Notes under the pieces: generated by a model
Databases searched by the model: none
Told to the model about the DNA's origin: nothing
What the model saw: the letters and a program-made list of their open reading frames with translations, nothing else
Shown: piece after piece, positions 7,900 to 17,123 of the stretch
Layout of the letters: each line of letters begins with the position of its first letter
How positions within the stretch are numbered: the first letter of the stretch is position 1
Source of the DNA: Paracoccus halophilus
GTDB lineage: Bacteria > Pseudomonadota > Alphaproteobacteria > Rhodobacterales > Rhodobacteraceae
Reading direction: 5' to 3'
Length of the DNA: 64,000 bases
Assembly (NCBI RefSeq): GCF_000763905.1
Contig: NZ_JRKN01000009.1
Location: 1-64,000 of the forward strand
Program-made: the position numbers and the translations under genes

Positions 7900-8903
7900 C
7901 GACCCCCTATGTGATCGGGATCGGCAATGCCGTGATGGACGTGATCGCGCCGGCATCCGAGGCGAGCCTTGAGCGGCTGGGCATCGGCAAGGGGATCATG
8001 CAGTTGATCGACCGCGAGCGCTCGGAATTCCTGATGGCGGCGCAATCGGCCGACAAGGGGGCGCAGAAGGCGCGGCTGGTTCCCGGCGGCTCGGTCGCCA
8101 ATACGCTGGCCGGGCTGGGCATGCTGGGCTTGCGGACCGCCTTTATCGGCCGCGTCGCCGCCGACCCGCTGGGCCTGAGCTATGCCGAGCAGACCGAGGC
8201 GCAGGGCACGGTCTTTGTCAATCCGCCGGTGGCGGGCGAGGTGCTGCCGACCTCGCGCTCGATCATCTTCGTGACGCCCGATGGCGAGCGGTCGATGAAC
8301 ACCTATCTGGGGATCTCGGCCGAGCTGAGCGGCGAGGATGTGAACCCCGCCACCTTCAGCGGCGCGGACTGGCTGTTCCTCGAGGGTTATCTGTTCGACA
8401 AGGATACCGGCAAGGCGGCGTTCCTGAAGGCGGCCGAGGCGTGCCACGCGGCGGGCGGGCAGGCGGGGATCGCGCTCAGCGATCCGTTCTGCGTCGATCG
8501 CCACCGCGCCGATTTCCGGCGTCTGGTCGCCGGGCCGATGGATTACGTGATCGGCAATATCCATGAATGGCAATCGCTCTATCAGGTCGAGGATCTGGAA
8601 GAGGCGCTGGCGCTTGCCCGCGCCGATTGCGACACGGTGATCTGCACCCGCTCGGGCGAGGATGCGATCCTGATGCGCGGCGATGAGCGGGTGACGGCGC
8701 CGGTCCACCGCGTGGTGCCGGTCGATGCCACCGGCGCCGGCGATCAGTTCGCGGCCGGGCTGATCTACGGGCTGGCCATCGGCGCGCCGCTGGCGGCGGC
8801 GGGGCGGATGGGCTGCATTGCCGCGGCCGAGGTGATTTCCCATGTCGGCGCGCGGCCCGAGGCCGATCTGCGCGCGGCGTTCCGTGCCGAGGGGCTGATC
8901 TGA
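7896..8903 (+). CDS. PfkB-family sugar/nucleoside kinase (adenosine-kinase-like)
   Basis: This 335-residue kinase has the PfkB substrate-side motif GGSVANTLAGLGMLG (64-78) and the C-terminal signature DATGAGD (277-283), where D283 is the catalytic base. It resembles alphaproteobacterial proteins annotated as adenosine kinase, but the sequence alone does not fix the substrate. It overlaps nth in an ATGA, so the two are co-translated. Confidence 0.9.
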   Translation: MTTPYVIGIGNAVMDVIAPASEASLERLGIGKGIMQLIDRERSEFLMAAQSADKGAQKARLVPGGSVANTLAGLGMLGLRTAFIGRVAADPLGLSYAEQTEAQGTVFVNPPVAGEVLPTSRSIIFVTPDGERSMNTYLGISAELSGEDVNPATFSGADWLFLEGYLFDKDTGKAAFLKAAEACHAAGGQAGIALSDPFCVDRHRADFRRLVAGPMDYVIGNIHEWQSLYQVEDLEEALALARADCDTVICTRSGEDAILMRGDERVTAPVHRVVPVDATGAGDQFAAGLIYGLAIGAPLAAAGRMGCIAAAEVISHVGARPEADLRAAFRAEGLI

Positions 8904-8926
8904 CCGCGCCGCTTGCGCGGTGGCAT

Positions 8927-8947
8927 GGATATTTATCTGAAGAAGAA
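8927..8947 (+). repeat. Dispersed intergenic repeat, copy A
   Basis: GGATATTT, three variable bases, TGAAGAAGAA. The same 8+3+10 pattern occurs at 13089-13109, 20048-20068 and, inverted, 13252-13272. This copy lacks the upstream hairpin of copies B and C and runs into the terminator stem. Confidence 0.7.
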
Positions 8948-8975
8948 GGGCAGGGGTGGTTCCCTGCCCTTTGTT
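8946..8975. terminator. Bidirectional terminator between PfkB kinase and fadJ
   Basis: A 10-bp stem (8946-8955 with 8962-8971) and a 6-base loop are followed on the plus strand by TTTGTTGTT. It lies between two convergent genes and is preceded by AGAAG, so it may serve both. Confidence 0.8.
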
Positions 8976-8994
8976 GTTGCGCGGCCGGCGCGGT

Positions 8995-11181
8995 TCACGC
9001 CGCCTGTTTGCCGGCGCCGAACCTGTCGTAGAAGGTTTCGCCGCTGGCGGCCATTTCGCGCAGCAGGTCCGGGGTGCGGAAGCGGTCGCCGAATGTCGCC
9101 GTCAGATGGTCGGAGATTTCCGCCGCGCGTGCCGCGCCCAGAATGTCCAGCCAGCCGAAGGGGCCGCCCGACCATGGCGCGAAGCCCCAGCCCAGAATCG
9201 CGCCGACATCGCCTTCGCGGATGTCTTCGAGCACGCCTTCTTCCAGAGCGCGGACGGCTTCGAGCGACTGGGCGAACATCAGGCGGTGCTGGATATCGGC
9301 GAATTCGGGCTGGCTGTCGGCTTCGGGCCATTCGGCCTTGAGTCCGGGCCAGAAACCCTGGCGCTTGCCCTTGTCGTCGTAATCGTAGAAGCCGGCCCCG
9401 GATTTGCGGCCCAGGCGGCCCTGATCGAAGAGCTTGAAGATCACCGCATCCACCGCATCATCGGGATAGGCGTCGCCCATCGCGGCCCTGGTCGCCCTGG
9501 CGATCTTGACGCCCAGGTCGATCGAGGTTTCATCGACCAGTTGCAGCGGTCCCAGCGGCATGCCCATCATCTTGGCGGCGTTTTCGATCAGCGTCGGGCT
9601 GACGCCTTCGGCCACCATGCGGATGCCTTCGTTGATATAGGGCAGGATGCAGCGGTTGGCGTAGAAGAAACGCGCGTCATTCACCACGATCGGGGTCTTG
9701 CGGATCTGGCGCACGAAATCCAGCGCCTTGGCCACGGCGCGGGGGCCGGTCTCGCGTCCCTTGATGATCTCGACCAGCGCCATCTTGTCCACCGGGCTGA
9801 AGAAATGGATGCCGATGAACTGCTCGGGCCGGGCGCTGGCCTTGGCCAGTTCGCTGATCGGCAGGGTCGAGGTATTGGTGGCGAAGATCGCGTCCGGCGG
9901 GATCACGGCCTCGGCCTTTGCCGTCACCTCGGCCTTGATGGCGGGGTCCTCGAACACGGCCTCGACGATCAGGTCGCAGCCGGCAAGTGCTGCGTAATCG
10001 GTCGTTGGCGTGATGCGGGACAGGACCTCGGTCTTTTTCTCCTCGGTGGATTTCTTGCGGCTGATCGCCTTGTCCAGCAGGGTTTCGGAATAGGACTTCC
10101 CCTTGTCGGCGGAGTCCTGTTTCGCGTCGATCAGCACCACCTCGATCCCGGCCATGGCGCTGACATAGGCGATGCCGGCGCCCATCATGCCGGCGCCCAG
10201 GATGCCGACCTTGCTGACCGTCTGGTCGGGGGCTTCGGGGCGGTTCGCGCCCTTTTCCAGCGCGCCCTTGTTGATGAACAGGCTGCGGATCATCGCGCTT
10301 GAGCTGGGGTTCATCAGGATATTGGTGAACCAGCGCGCCTCGATCTTCAGCGCCTGGTCGAAGGGCACCATCGCGCCCTCATAGACTGCGCTGAGCAGCG
10401 CCTTGGCGGCCGGATAGACGCCCATGGTCTTGCCATGGACCATGGCGCTGGCGCCCACGAAGGTCATGTAACCGGCCGGGTGATAGGGGTCGCCGCCGGG
10501 CATCTTGTAGCCCTTGGCGTCCCAGGGTTTCACCAGATCGGCCTCGCCTGCATTCAGCACCCAGTCGCGCGCCGCGGCCAGCGGATCGGCCACGACCTCG
10601 TCGATGATGCCGGCGGCCTTGGCCCGCGCCGGATCGCTGAGCTTGCCCTCGAGCAGGAAGGGCGCGGCGGCCATGGCGCCCAGCTTGCGGGTCAGCCGGG
10701 TGGTGCCGCCGGCGCCCGGGAAGATGCCGACCATGATTTCCGGCAGGCCGATCTTGGCCCTGGGGTTTTCGGCGGCAAAGATGCGATGCGTGGCCAAGGG
10801 CAGTTCCAGCCCGATCCCCAGGGCCGTGCCGGGCAGGGCGCTGGCGACCGGCTTGCCGCCCTTCTTGGTCTTGAAATCCATGCCGGCCAGCTCGATCTTG
10901 CGCAACACGCCATGGAGCCGCGTGACCAGGCCAAAGATCGCCTCGGCGCCGCCCTTGTCGCGCAGCGAGCCGATGACGTTCAGATCCATGCCGCCGGCGA
11001 AATCCGCCTTGCCGCTGGTGATGACGATGCCCTTGACGGCATCATCGGCCAGAGCCTGGTCGATCAGCGCGTCGAGTTCGCGGATGCCGGCCTCGCTGAG
11101 CACGTTCATCGACTTGCCGGGCAGGTCCCAGGTGATGGTGGCGACGCCCCGGGCGTCGGTGTTCATGGTGAAATCGGTCAT
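8995..11181 (-). CDS. fadJ: Fatty-acid oxidation multifunctional protein (enoyl-CoA hydratase / 3-hydroxyacyl-CoA dehydrogenase)
   Basis: This 728-residue beta-oxidation alpha subunit has an N-terminal crotonase domain (about 1-200) with the catalytic glutamates E126 in GLELPLA and E148 in LPEIMVG. A linker leads to the NAD-binding 3-hydroxyacyl-CoA dehydrogenase domain from about 324 ([16 protein letters not shown]), with [11 protein letters not shown] further on. It hydrates enoyl-CoA and oxidises 3-hydroxyacyl-CoA. The ATG at 11181 follows a GAGGGG ribosome site and lies 11 bp after the thiolase gene, its functional partner. Confidence 0.95.
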   Translation of the reverse strand: MTDFTMNTDARGVATITWDLPGKSMNVLSEAGIRELDALIDQALADDAVKGIVITSGKADFAGGMDLNVIGSLRDKGGAEAIFGLVTRLHGVLRKIELAGMDFKTKKGGKPVASALPGTALGIGLELPLATHRIFAAENPRAKIGLPEIMVGIFPGAGGTTRLTRKLGAMAAAPFLLEGKLSDPARAKAAGIIDEVVADPLAAARDWVLNAGEADLVKPWDAKGYKMPGGDPYHPAGYMTFVGASAMVHGKTMGVYPAAKALLSAVYEGAMVPFDQALKIEARWFTNILMNPSSSAMIRSLFINKGALEKGANRPEAPDQTVSKVGILGAGMMGAGIAYVSAMAGIEVVLIDAKQDSADKGKSYSETLLDKAISRKKSTEEKKTEVLSRITPTTDYAALAGCDLIVEAVFEDPAIKAEVTAKAEAVIPPDAIFATNTSTLPISELAKASARPEQFIGIHFFSPVDKMALVEIIKGRETGPRAVAKALDFVRQIRKTPIVVNDARFFYANRCILPYINEGIRMVAEGVSPTLIENAAKMMGMPLGPLQLVDETSIDLGVKIARATRAAMGDAYPDDAVDAVIFKLFDQGRLGRKSGAGFYDYDDKGKRQGFWPGLKAEWPEADSQPEFADIQHRLMFAQSLEAVRALEEGVLEDIREGDVGAILGWGFAPWSGGPFGWLDILGAARAAEISDHLTATFGDRFRTPDLLREMAASGETFYDRFGAGKQAA

Positions 11182-11192
11182 GTTTCCCCTCC

Positions 11193-12404
11193 TCAGACGC
11201 GTTCGATGATGGTGGCCGCGCCCATGCCGGACGCGATGCACAAGGTCGCGAGACCCAGGTTCTTGTCCTGGCGTTCCAGCTCATCAAGCAGCGTGCCGAT
11301 GATGATCGCGCCGGTGGCGCCCAGCGGGTGGCCCATGGCGATCGAGCCGCCGTTCACGTTGATCAGCGCCGGGTCGATCTGGAAGGCCTGCTGAAAGCGC
11401 AGCACGACGCTGGCGAAAGCCTCGTTGACCTCGAAAAGGTCGATATCGCCGATCGCCATGCCGCTATCCTTCAGGATTTTCTCGGTCACCGGGACCGGGC
11501 CGGTCAGCATGATCGTCGGGTCGGTGCCGATCTTGGCGGTGGCGCGGATGCGGGCGCGGGGCTTGAGCCCATGGGCCTTGCCGAATTCCGCATTGCCGAT
11601 CAGGACGGCGGCGGCGCCATCGACGATACCCGAGGAGTTCCCGGCATGGTGGATATGCTCGATATGGTCCAGATGCGGATATTTCAGCATCGCCACCTTG
11701 TCGAAACCGGGCATGGCCTCGCCCATCTCCTTGAAGCTGGGCTTCAACCTGGCCAGATCCTCGGTGCTGGTGCCGGGGCGCATGTATTCGTCGCGGTCCA
11801 GAATGGTCAGGCCGTTCTGGTCAAGAACCGGCACGATGGATCTGGCGAAACGGTTTTCCTGCCATGCCAGCGCCGCGCGGCGCTGCGATTCGACGGCCAG
11901 CCCATCGGCCTGTTCGCGGGTGAACCCGTATTCGGTGGCGATGATATCGGCGCTGATCCCCTGCGGCACGAAATAGGTCTTGAAGGTCAGGCTGGGATCG
12001 ACCGCAATCGCCGCGCCGTCGCTGCCCATGGCCACGCGGCCCATCATCTCGACGCCGCCGGCGATATAGGCGTCACCGGCGCCGCCCTTGACCTGATTGG
12101 CGGCCAGGTTCACCGCCTCCATGCCCGAGGCGCAGAACCGGTTGATCGCCAGGCCGGGGATCGATTCGTCCAGATCCGAGGCCAGCACGGCCGAGCGCGC
12201 CAGACAGCCGCCCTGCTCCTTGACCTGGGTGACATTGCCCCAGATCACGTCCTCGACCGCGTGACCGTCGAGATTGTTGCGCTCCTTGACGGCGTTCAGG
12301 AGCCGCGCCGACAGCGCGACCGAGGTGACTTCGTGCAGGCTGCCATCGGGGCGGCCCTTGCCGCGCGGGGTGCGGGCGGCGTCATAGATGAAAGCGTCGG
12401 TCAT
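11193..12404 (-). CDS. fadA: Acetyl-CoA C-acyltransferase (thiolase)
   Basis: This 403-residue thiolase cleaves 3-ketoacyl-CoA. The acyl-accepting Cys is C91 in [11 protein letters not shown]; the catalytic His lies in [16 protein letters not shown] and the second Cys in [10 protein letters not shown]. The start at 12404 has AGGAGG just upstream; the 53 extra residues of the longer frame do not resemble thiolases. It lies between the GST gene and fadJ in one operon, the expected beta-oxidation pairing. FadI-type naming is equally possible. Confidence 0.94.
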   Translation of the reverse strand: MTDAFIYDAARTPRGKGRPDGSLHEVTSVALSARLLNAVKERNNLDGHAVEDVIWGNVTQVKEQGGCLARSAVLASDLDESIPGLAINRFCASGMEAVNLAANQVKGGAGDAYIAGGVEMMGRVAMGSDGAAIAVDPSLTFKTYFVPQGISADIIATEYGFTREQADGLAVESQRRAALAWQENRFARSIVPVLDQNGLTILDRDEYMRPGTSTEDLARLKPSFKEMGEAMPGFDKVAMLKYPHLDHIEHIHHAGNSSGIVDGAAAVLIGNAEFGKAHGLKPRARIRATAKIGTDPTIMLTGPVPVTEKILKDSGMAIGDIDLFEVNEAFASVVLRFQQAFQIDPALINVNGGSIAMGHPLGATGAIIIGTLLDELERQDKNLGLATLCIASGMGAATIIERV

Positions 12405-12415
12405 GGGTCCTCCTG

Positions 12416-13042
12416 TTAAGCCCGGTCGGAAGGATTGCCGGGCATCAGATCGTAAGGGTGTTTCCAGCCGGGGAGCGCGCTGATCGCGCCCAGCCAGCGT
12501 TCGATATGGGGCCATTCGGCGCGGTCGAAGCCGAATGGTTCCGGGTAGAACAGGTAGCCGCAACAGGCGAAATCGGCGATGGTCGGGGCCTGATCCGCCA
12601 CCCAGTCACGCCGGGCCAGATGGTCGTTCAGGATCCTGTAAGCCGCCCTGAGGCGCCCCTGCAGATAGTCGATGGCGCCCTGCGGGCGCTTCTCGGCGGG
12701 CAGGAAGTTCGCCAGGAAGCGGGCGGGCCCGGCCTGGCCCGACAGTTTGTGATTGTCTAACATCAGCCAGCGCAGGGTTTCGTTGCGATCGCTGCCAAGG
12801 AATTTTCCGCTTCTCTCGGCGAGATGCAGCTGGATCACAGCGGATTGGGTCAGCGTCAGCCCGGCCTCGCGAAAGACCGGAACCTCGCCCATTTCGTTGA
12901 GCGCCCGAAATTCGGGGCTGCGGGTTTCGCCGTTGAAGAAATCGACGTGAACCGCCTGCCAGTCATAGCCTGCCAGTTCCATGGTCAGCGCCGCCTTGTA
13001 GGCATTGCCGCTTTCGCCGAAGCACCAGAGCTGCGCGGTCAT
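12416..13042 (-). CDS. Glutathione S-transferase family protein
   Basis: This 208-residue protein has an N-terminal thioredoxin-like domain (MTAQLWCFGESGNAYKAAL, then GEVPVFREAGLTLTQSAVI with the cis-Pro and the glutathione-binding QSA) and an all-helical C-terminal domain. S10 or S12 region residues, not a Cys of CxxC, would activate glutathione. It is the first gene of the beta-oxidation operon with thiolase and fadJ, suggesting a link to acyl-chain metabolism or its by-products. The substrate is unknown. Confidence 0.88.
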   Translation of the reverse strand: MTAQLWCFGESGNAYKAALTMELAGYDWQAVHVDFFNGETRSPEFRALNEMGEVPVFREAGLTLTQSAVIQLHLAERSGKFLGSDRNETLRWLMLDNHKLSGQAGPARFLANFLPAEKRPQGAIDYLQGRLRAAYRILNDHLARRDWVADQAPTIADFACCGYLFYPEPFGFDRAEWPHIERWLGAISALPGWKHPYDLMPGNPSDRA

Positions 13043-13062
13043 GGTCTCTTTCCTTTCCATGG

Positions 13063-13109
13063 CCGGGGGCGCTGCCCCCGGACCCCCGGGATATTTTCAT
13101 GAAGAAGAA
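13063..13109 (+). repeat. Dispersed intergenic repeat, copy B, with hairpin
   Basis: A perfect 8-bp hairpin (13063-13070 with 13074-13081, loop GCT) is followed by ACCCCCG and the core GGATATTT-N3-TGAAGAAGAA (13089-13109). The same hairpin-linker-core order recurs at 20025-20068. It lies just upstream of the GST start. Confidence 0.75.
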
Positions 13110-13117
13110 CGGGGCGC

Positions 13118-13135
13118 GTTAACCCGAGCGTAACC
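13118..13135. promoter_or_regulatory. Candidate MerR-type operator of the GST-thiolase-fadJ operon
   Basis: GTTAACCCGAGCGTAACC agrees at 12 of 18 positions with the site upstream of the first MerR gene (15556-15573), including the whole right half GCGTAACC. It lies about 76 bp upstream of the GST start codon, where an upstream operator could act. The left half is less symmetric than in the other site. The site also fits a CtrA-like TTAA-N7-GTAAC pattern, so the assignment is tentative. Confidence 0.4.
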
Positions 13136-13251
13136 CTTCACGTCTATAACCGTCGATGCGGTACAGGCTGGGAAGCCGATGACCGCTGAAGGAGAAAGCC
13201 CCGCTCCATGGCATTGATGCCTTTGGCCGCGCATGGATCGGGGCGGCTCGT

Positions 13252-13272
13252 TTCTTCTTCAGTCAAATATCC
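13252..13272 (-). repeat. Dispersed intergenic repeat, copy D (inverted)
   Basis: On the minus strand this reads GGATATTT-GAC-TGAAGAAGAA. It is preceded on that strand by a GC-rich stem of another sequence (13272-13279 with 13295-13302). It lies about 40 bp after the acyl-CoA dehydrogenase stop and faces copy B across about 140 bp. Confidence 0.7.
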
Positions 13273-13312
13273 CCGCCGGAGGCATCCGGCCGTGCCGGCG
13301 GGCCCGGAGTTT

Positions 13313-15091
13313 TCAGAATCGGTCGGCCGCCAGCGCCATGACGGGCTCGGCACCCGATTGAATGCGTGCCAGATGCGTTGCCGTGGCGGGCAGTTCCCGC
13401 GCCATGTAATAGCGCCCGGTTGCCAGCTTGGTCTCGTAAAACCCTGCGTCACCGCGGCCCTCGGACAGTGCCTTGCTGGCCGCCGCCGCCATGCGGGTCC
13501 ACATCAGGCCCAGGGCCACATGGCCGAACATACGCATGAAATCATAGGAGCCGGACAGCGCGGCATTGGGATTCCTTGCGCCGTTTTCCATGAAGAACAC
13601 GCCTGCCGCCTGCAGGTCCTTCGACGCCGCCTTGAGCGGGTCGAGGAAAGCGGATTTCAGCGCCTCGTCGCCTTCGAGCGATTTGATCGTCTGTTTGACC
13701 AGTTCGAAGAAGGCCATGATCGGCTTGCCGCCATCTGCCGCCAGCTTGCGGCCCACCAGATCCAGCGCCTGCACGCCATTCGCGCCTTCGTAGATCATGG
13801 TGATGCGGGCGTCGCGCACGAATTGCGACATGCCCTGCTCCTCGATATAGCCATGGCCGCCATAGACCTGCTGCGCCTGTACCGCCGACTCGAAGCCCCG
13901 GTCGGTCAGGAAACCCTTGATCACCGGCGTCAGCAGCGAGACCAGCCCGTCGGCCTGTTCGTCGCGTCCCAGACGCGCGCGGTCGATCAGGTTCGCGCCC
14001 CAGAAGGCCAGTGCGCGCGCACCTTCGAGAAAGCTCTTCTGCTCCATCAGGTTGCGCCGGATATCGGGATGCACGATCAGCGGGTCGGCCGGACCCGAGG
14101 GGTTTTCGGCCCCGGTGACGGCACGGCCCTGCAGGCGCTCGCGGGCATAGGCGACGGCGTTCTGATAGGCATGTTCCGCGATGGCATAGCCTTGCAGTCC
14201 GACGCCCAGCCGGGCCTCGTTCATCATCGTGAACATGGCGCGCATGCCCTTGTGAAGATCGCCCAGCAGCCAGCCTCTGGCGCCGTCGAAATTCATCACG
14301 CAGGTCGAATTGCCATGGATGCCCATCTTTTCTTCGAGATTGCCCACGCTGACCGCATTGCGATCGCCGAGGGTGCCATCCTGTTTGACCAGGAACTTGG
14401 GCACGATGAACAGGCTGATGCCCCTGGTGCCTTCGCCGCCGCCGGGGGCCTTGGCCAGCACCAGATGGATGACGTTTTCCGCCATGTCGTGATCGCCGGC
14501 CGAGATGAAGATCTTCTGCCCGGTGATCAGGTAGCTGCCATCGTCCTGCGGCTCGGCCTTGGTGCGCAGCAGGCCCAGATCGGTGCCGCAATGCGGCTCG
14601 GTCAGGTTCATGGTGCCGGTCCATTCGCAGCTGACCATCTTGGGCAGATAGGTCTGTTTCTGCTGATCGCTGCCATGGGCATGGATCGCGGAATAGGCGC
14701 CGTGGGTCAGGCCCTGATACATGGTAAAGGCCATGTTCGCGGCGGTGAATATCTCGCCCGCGGCCGTGCCGATGACATAGGGCATGCCCTGACCGCCATA
14801 TTCGGGATCGCAGTCCAGCGCCGTCCAGCCGCCCTCGCGCATCTGGTCAAAGGCGGCGGCGAAGCCCTCGGGCGTATGGACGACGCCGTTTTCCAGCCGG
14901 CAGCCCTGCCGGTCGCCGACGGCGTTCAGCGGTGCCAGCACCTCGGAGGCCAGCTTGCCGGCGGCATCAAGGATCGCCTCGGTGAACTCGGGATCAAGAT
15001 CACCATATGCGGGAAGATCCTGTTTCGAGATCTCCAATACCTCGTGCAACACGAATTGCATGTCGCGGAGGGGGGCGGAGTAGGCGGTCAT
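13313..15091 (-). CDS. Acyl-CoA dehydrogenase, long (DmdC-like) subfamily
   Basis: This 592-residue flavoenzyme catalyses the first, desaturating step of acyl-CoA breakdown. It is longer than classic 380-residue enzymes, with the N-terminal extension and extra C-terminal helical domain of the DmdC/FadE-like group. Seen in the sequence are the FAD-contacting [13 protein letters not shown] and the stretch [17 protein letters not shown] holding the catalytic Glu. Substrate (fatty acyl-CoA or methylmercaptopropionyl-CoA) cannot be told; the beta-oxidation neighbours favour fatty acyl-CoA. It is probably co-transcribed with the MerR gene upstream. Confidence 0.93.
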   Translation of the reverse strand: MTAYSAPLRDMQFVLHEVLEISKQDLPAYGDLDPEFTEAILDAAGKLASEVLAPLNAVGDRQGCRLENGVVHTPEGFAAAFDQMREGGWTALDCDPEYGGQGMPYVIGTAAGEIFTAANMAFTMYQGLTHGAYSAIHAHGSDQQKQTYLPKMVSCEWTGTMNLTEPHCGTDLGLLRTKAEPQDDGSYLITGQKIFISAGDHDMAENVIHLVLAKAPGGGEGTRGISLFIVPKFLVKQDGTLGDRNAVSVGNLEEKMGIHGNSTCVMNFDGARGWLLGDLHKGMRAMFTMMNEARLGVGLQGYAIAEHAYQNAVAYARERLQGRAVTGAENPSGPADPLIVHPDIRRNLMEQKSFLEGARALAFWGANLIDRARLGRDEQADGLVSLLTPVIKGFLTDRGFESAVQAQQVYGGHGYIEEQGMSQFVRDARITMIYEGANGVQALDLVGRKLAADGGKPIMAFFELVKQTIKSLEGDEALKSAFLDPLKAASKDLQAAGVFFMENGARNPNAALSGSYDFMRMFGHVALGLMWTRMAAAASKALSEGRGDAGFYETKLATGRYYMARELPATATHLARIQSGAEPVMALAADRF

Positions 15092-15115
15092 GGGTTCCTC
15101 CTCGGGAAACGGTCG

Positions 15116-15505
15116 TCAGGTTTCCGTTTTCAGTTTCAGCAGATTGGCCTCGCCCTCGATGAGTTGCTGGCGCAGTTCTTCGATGGCGGCACCCAGTTCG
15201 ACATATTGGCGTTCCATGTCGGAAAGACGCTCGCGGCCGGTTTTCAATACAGCCTCGGTCTGGGCGATGTTGTGATCGGAGGGATCGTAGAGTTCCAGGA
15301 GCTGGCGGATCTGTTCGAGCGAGAAGCCGAAACGCTTGCCGCGCAGGATCAGGGTCAGCCGCGCGCGGTCGGAACGGCCGTAGAGCCGGTGCTGGCCACG
15401 GCGCTGCGGAAAGAGAAGCTCGCGCGACTCGTAAAATCGCAGGGTGCGCGGCGTCACGTCGAAGACATCGCACATCTGGCGGATGGTCATCAATTCGGCG
15501 CTCAT
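15116..15505 (-). CDS. MerR-family regulator (LiuR-like), first of two
   Basis: This 129-residue regulator has an N-terminal MerR helix-turn-helix (MTIRQMCDVFDVTPRTLRFYE) and wing RRGQHRLYGRSDRARL, then a coiled-coil dimerisation helix. It lacks the Cys-rich metal-sensing loop. Its position 24 bp ahead of the acyl-CoA dehydrogenase gene, and a motif close to TTTACGT-N2-ACGTAAA upstream (15556-15573), fit the LiuR-type regulators of acyl-CoA catabolism known in proteobacteria. The inducer is probably an acyl-CoA, by inference. Confidence 0.88.
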   Translation of the reverse strand: MSAELMTIRQMCDVFDVTPRTLRFYESRELLFPQRRGQHRLYGRSDRARLTLILRGKRFGFSLEQIRQLLELYDPSDHNIAQTEAVLKTGRERLSDMERQYVELGAAIEELRQQLIEGEANLLKLKTET

Positions 15506-15555
15506 GGCCGATACCCTCCCAGCTCGTTCATTTCACCGCCGCCTGTATAAGCCGG

Positions 15556-15573
15556 GTTTACGTCTGCGTAACC
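15556..15573. promoter_or_regulatory. Candidate MerR/LiuR operator
   Basis: GTTTACGTCTGCGTAACC is an imperfect palindrome (GTTTACG / CGTAACC about TCTG) matching the published LiuR consensus TTTACGT-N2-ACGTAAA at most positions, as I recall that consensus. It lies 51-68 bp upstream of the first MerR gene and has a relative at 13118-13135 upstream of the second beta-oxidation operon. Confidence 0.55.
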
Positions 15574-15641
15574 CGCGACGTCGCGTCAGAAAATGGTCGT
15601 CAGGAGGAGGCTACCCCAGATTGGCCGCCCGGTGCCAGATT

Positions 15642-16040
15642 TCATCCCGCCGAGGCGTCGCCCGCCATCTGGTCCAGCAGGCGCAGCGTCTCGTCGCGCA
15701 GCTCGCGCAGGTCCTGCATCGAAGTGTCCAGCTCTTCGCGTTGCTTCTGCAACTGGTCCAGCTGGCGATTGGCCATGCCGATCCAGACGCGATACTGCTC
15801 TTGGGTTCCCTTTTCGCCGTAGATCAGCAGCCATTGCCGGATTTCCTCGAGCGAGAAGCCAAAGCGCCGGCCGCGCAGGATCAGCTTCATGCGGGCGACC
15901 TCGCGGGCGCCGTAAAAGCGCGAGCGCCCCTCCTTCCGGGGGCTCAGCAGCTCGATATATTCGTAATAGCGCAATGTCCGCGGCGTCACGTCAAAGAGCG
16001 CGCACATCTCCTTGAAGGTAATATTTTCGTCATCGGGCAT
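15642..16040 (-). CDS. MerR-family regulator, second of two
   Basis: This 132-residue paralogue of the downstream MerR protein shares ITFKEMCALFDVTPRTLRYYE, the wing, LRGRRFGFSLEEIRQ and a C-terminal coiled coil. It also lacks metal-binding Cys. The tandem copies point to a local duplication. No copy of the GCGTAACC-type operator is visible upstream of this gene, so the two regulators may answer to different signals. About 140 bp separate it from the first MerR gene. Confidence 0.87.
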   Translation of the reverse strand: MPDDENITFKEMCALFDVTPRTLRYYEYIELLSPRKEGRSRFYGAREVARMKLILRGRRFGFSLEEIRQWLLIYGEKGTQEQYRVWIGMANRQLDQLQKQREELDTSMQDLRELRDETLRLLDQMAGDASAG

Positions 16041-16180
16041 CGTAAGTCTCTATCCCGGGATGCAGGTTCCGGGAAGCCTAGCGTGGCGCAGGGTCAAACT
16101 CAACCATGTCGGTGCGGGCTTGCCAGCGGGTATCGGATCGCTACCATCGCCGTGCCGGGACAGCGAAGGACGGGGTGGCG

Positions 16181-16615
16181 ATGCCGGAGCACGAAGACCA
16201 GGAGAAACGCAAGCGCATCGCGCGGCAGTTCATCGAGGCGATTCCCCATGCCCAGGCACTGGGGCTGGTGATGGACGATATCGGCCCCGACGGCGCTGCG
16301 ATCTCGTTGCCCTGGCATGCCGATCTGGTGGGCGATCCGCGCAGCGGGGTGATTCACGGCGGGGTGATCTCGGCGCTGATGGACACCTGCAGCGGGGCGG
16401 CGGTGATGGCGCATCCGACCTGTCCCCGCTCGACCGCGACCATCGACCTGCGCATCGACTACATGCGCGCCGCCACGCCCGGGCAGGCGATCCGGGCCAA
16501 GGCGCATTGCTATCATGTCACGCGTTCGGTCGCCTTCGTGCGGGCCTGGGCGGCGGATGACGACGAATCGCGCCCCGTGGCCACGGCCACCGGCGCCTTC
16601 ACCATCGAGCGCTGA
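16181..16615 (+). CDS. PaaI-type hotdog thioesterase
   Basis: This 144-residue protein has the hotdog-fold signature SGVIHGGVISALMDTCSGAAV, with the HGG motif and the Asp of the PaaI/YdiI active site, and STATIDLRIDYMRAATPG. It probably hydrolyses acyl-CoA thioesters; the specific acyl group is unknown. The ATG at 16181 gives normal family length. Followed after one base by a second thioesterase gene. Confidence 0.88.
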   Translation: MPEHEDQEKRKRIARQFIEAIPHAQALGLVMDDIGPDGAAISLPWHADLVGDPRSGVIHGGVISALMDTCSGAAVMAHPTCPRSTATIDLRIDYMRAATPGQAIRAKAHCYHVTRSVAFVRAWAADDDESRPVATATGAFTIER

Positions 16616-16616
16616 G

Positions 16617-17120
16617 ATGGCGGACCGCAACGAACCCCTGGCCGCCATCAAGTCGCGGCGCGACAAGGCGCTGGCCGCACTGGTGGATGGCGTGCCCTAT
16701 ATCCGCTGGCTGGGCATCGCCTTCGACCGGCGCGGGGATGAGCTGACCGCCGTTCTGTCCTATGACCGCAAGCTGATAGGCAACCCGGCGCTGCCGGCCA
16801 TCCATGGCGGAGTGACGGCGGCATTCCTGGAGGTCACCGCCATTGTCGAGCTGGCATGGACCGCCATCTGGGACGATATGGAAGAGGGGCGCATCGCCCC
16901 CGACGCGGCGGTGCCCGACAGCCTGCCGCATCTGCCCAAGACGATCGATTTCACCGTCGATTACCTGCGCTCGGGCCTGCCGCGCGACGCCTATGCGCGG
17001 GCGCAGGTGGTGCGGTCCGGGCGGCGTTATGCCAGCGTCCGTGTCGAGGCCTGGCAGGACAATCGCAGCCGGCTTTTCGCGCAGGCGACCGGGCATTTCC
17101 TGATGCCGCAGAACGGCTGA
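16617..17120 (+). CDS. PaaI-type hotdog thioesterase, divergent copy
   Basis: This 167-residue hotdog-fold protein has AIHGGVTAAFLEVTAIVEL, where the Asp usual after the HGG helix is replaced by Glu, and KTIDFTVDYLRSGLPRDAYARA. An insertion between the two (about residues 85-110) makes it longer than its neighbour. It starts one base after the first thioesterase stop, and three bases separate it from the MATE gene, so the three form an operon. The substrate is unknown. Confidence 0.85.
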   Translation: MADRNEPLAAIKSRRDKALAALVDGVPYIRWLGIAFDRRGDELTAVLSYDRKLIGNPALPAIHGGVTAAFLEVTAIVELAWTAIWDDMEEGRIAPDAAVPDSLPHLPKTIDFTVDYLRSGLPRDAYARAQVVRSGRRYASVRVEAWQDNRSRLFAQATGHFLMPQNG

Positions 17121-17123
17121 GCC

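Noticed and set aside
13110..13251. CtrA-like box TTAA-N7-GTAAC at 13119-13134
   Set aside because: It is one mismatch from the consensus, but its context is a beta-oxidation operon and its better match is the sister site at 15556, so MerR control is preferred.
13208..15550. Long plus-strand frame opposite the acyl-CoA dehydrogenase
   Set aside because: No recognisable domain; the minus-strand protein matches a known family over its whole length.
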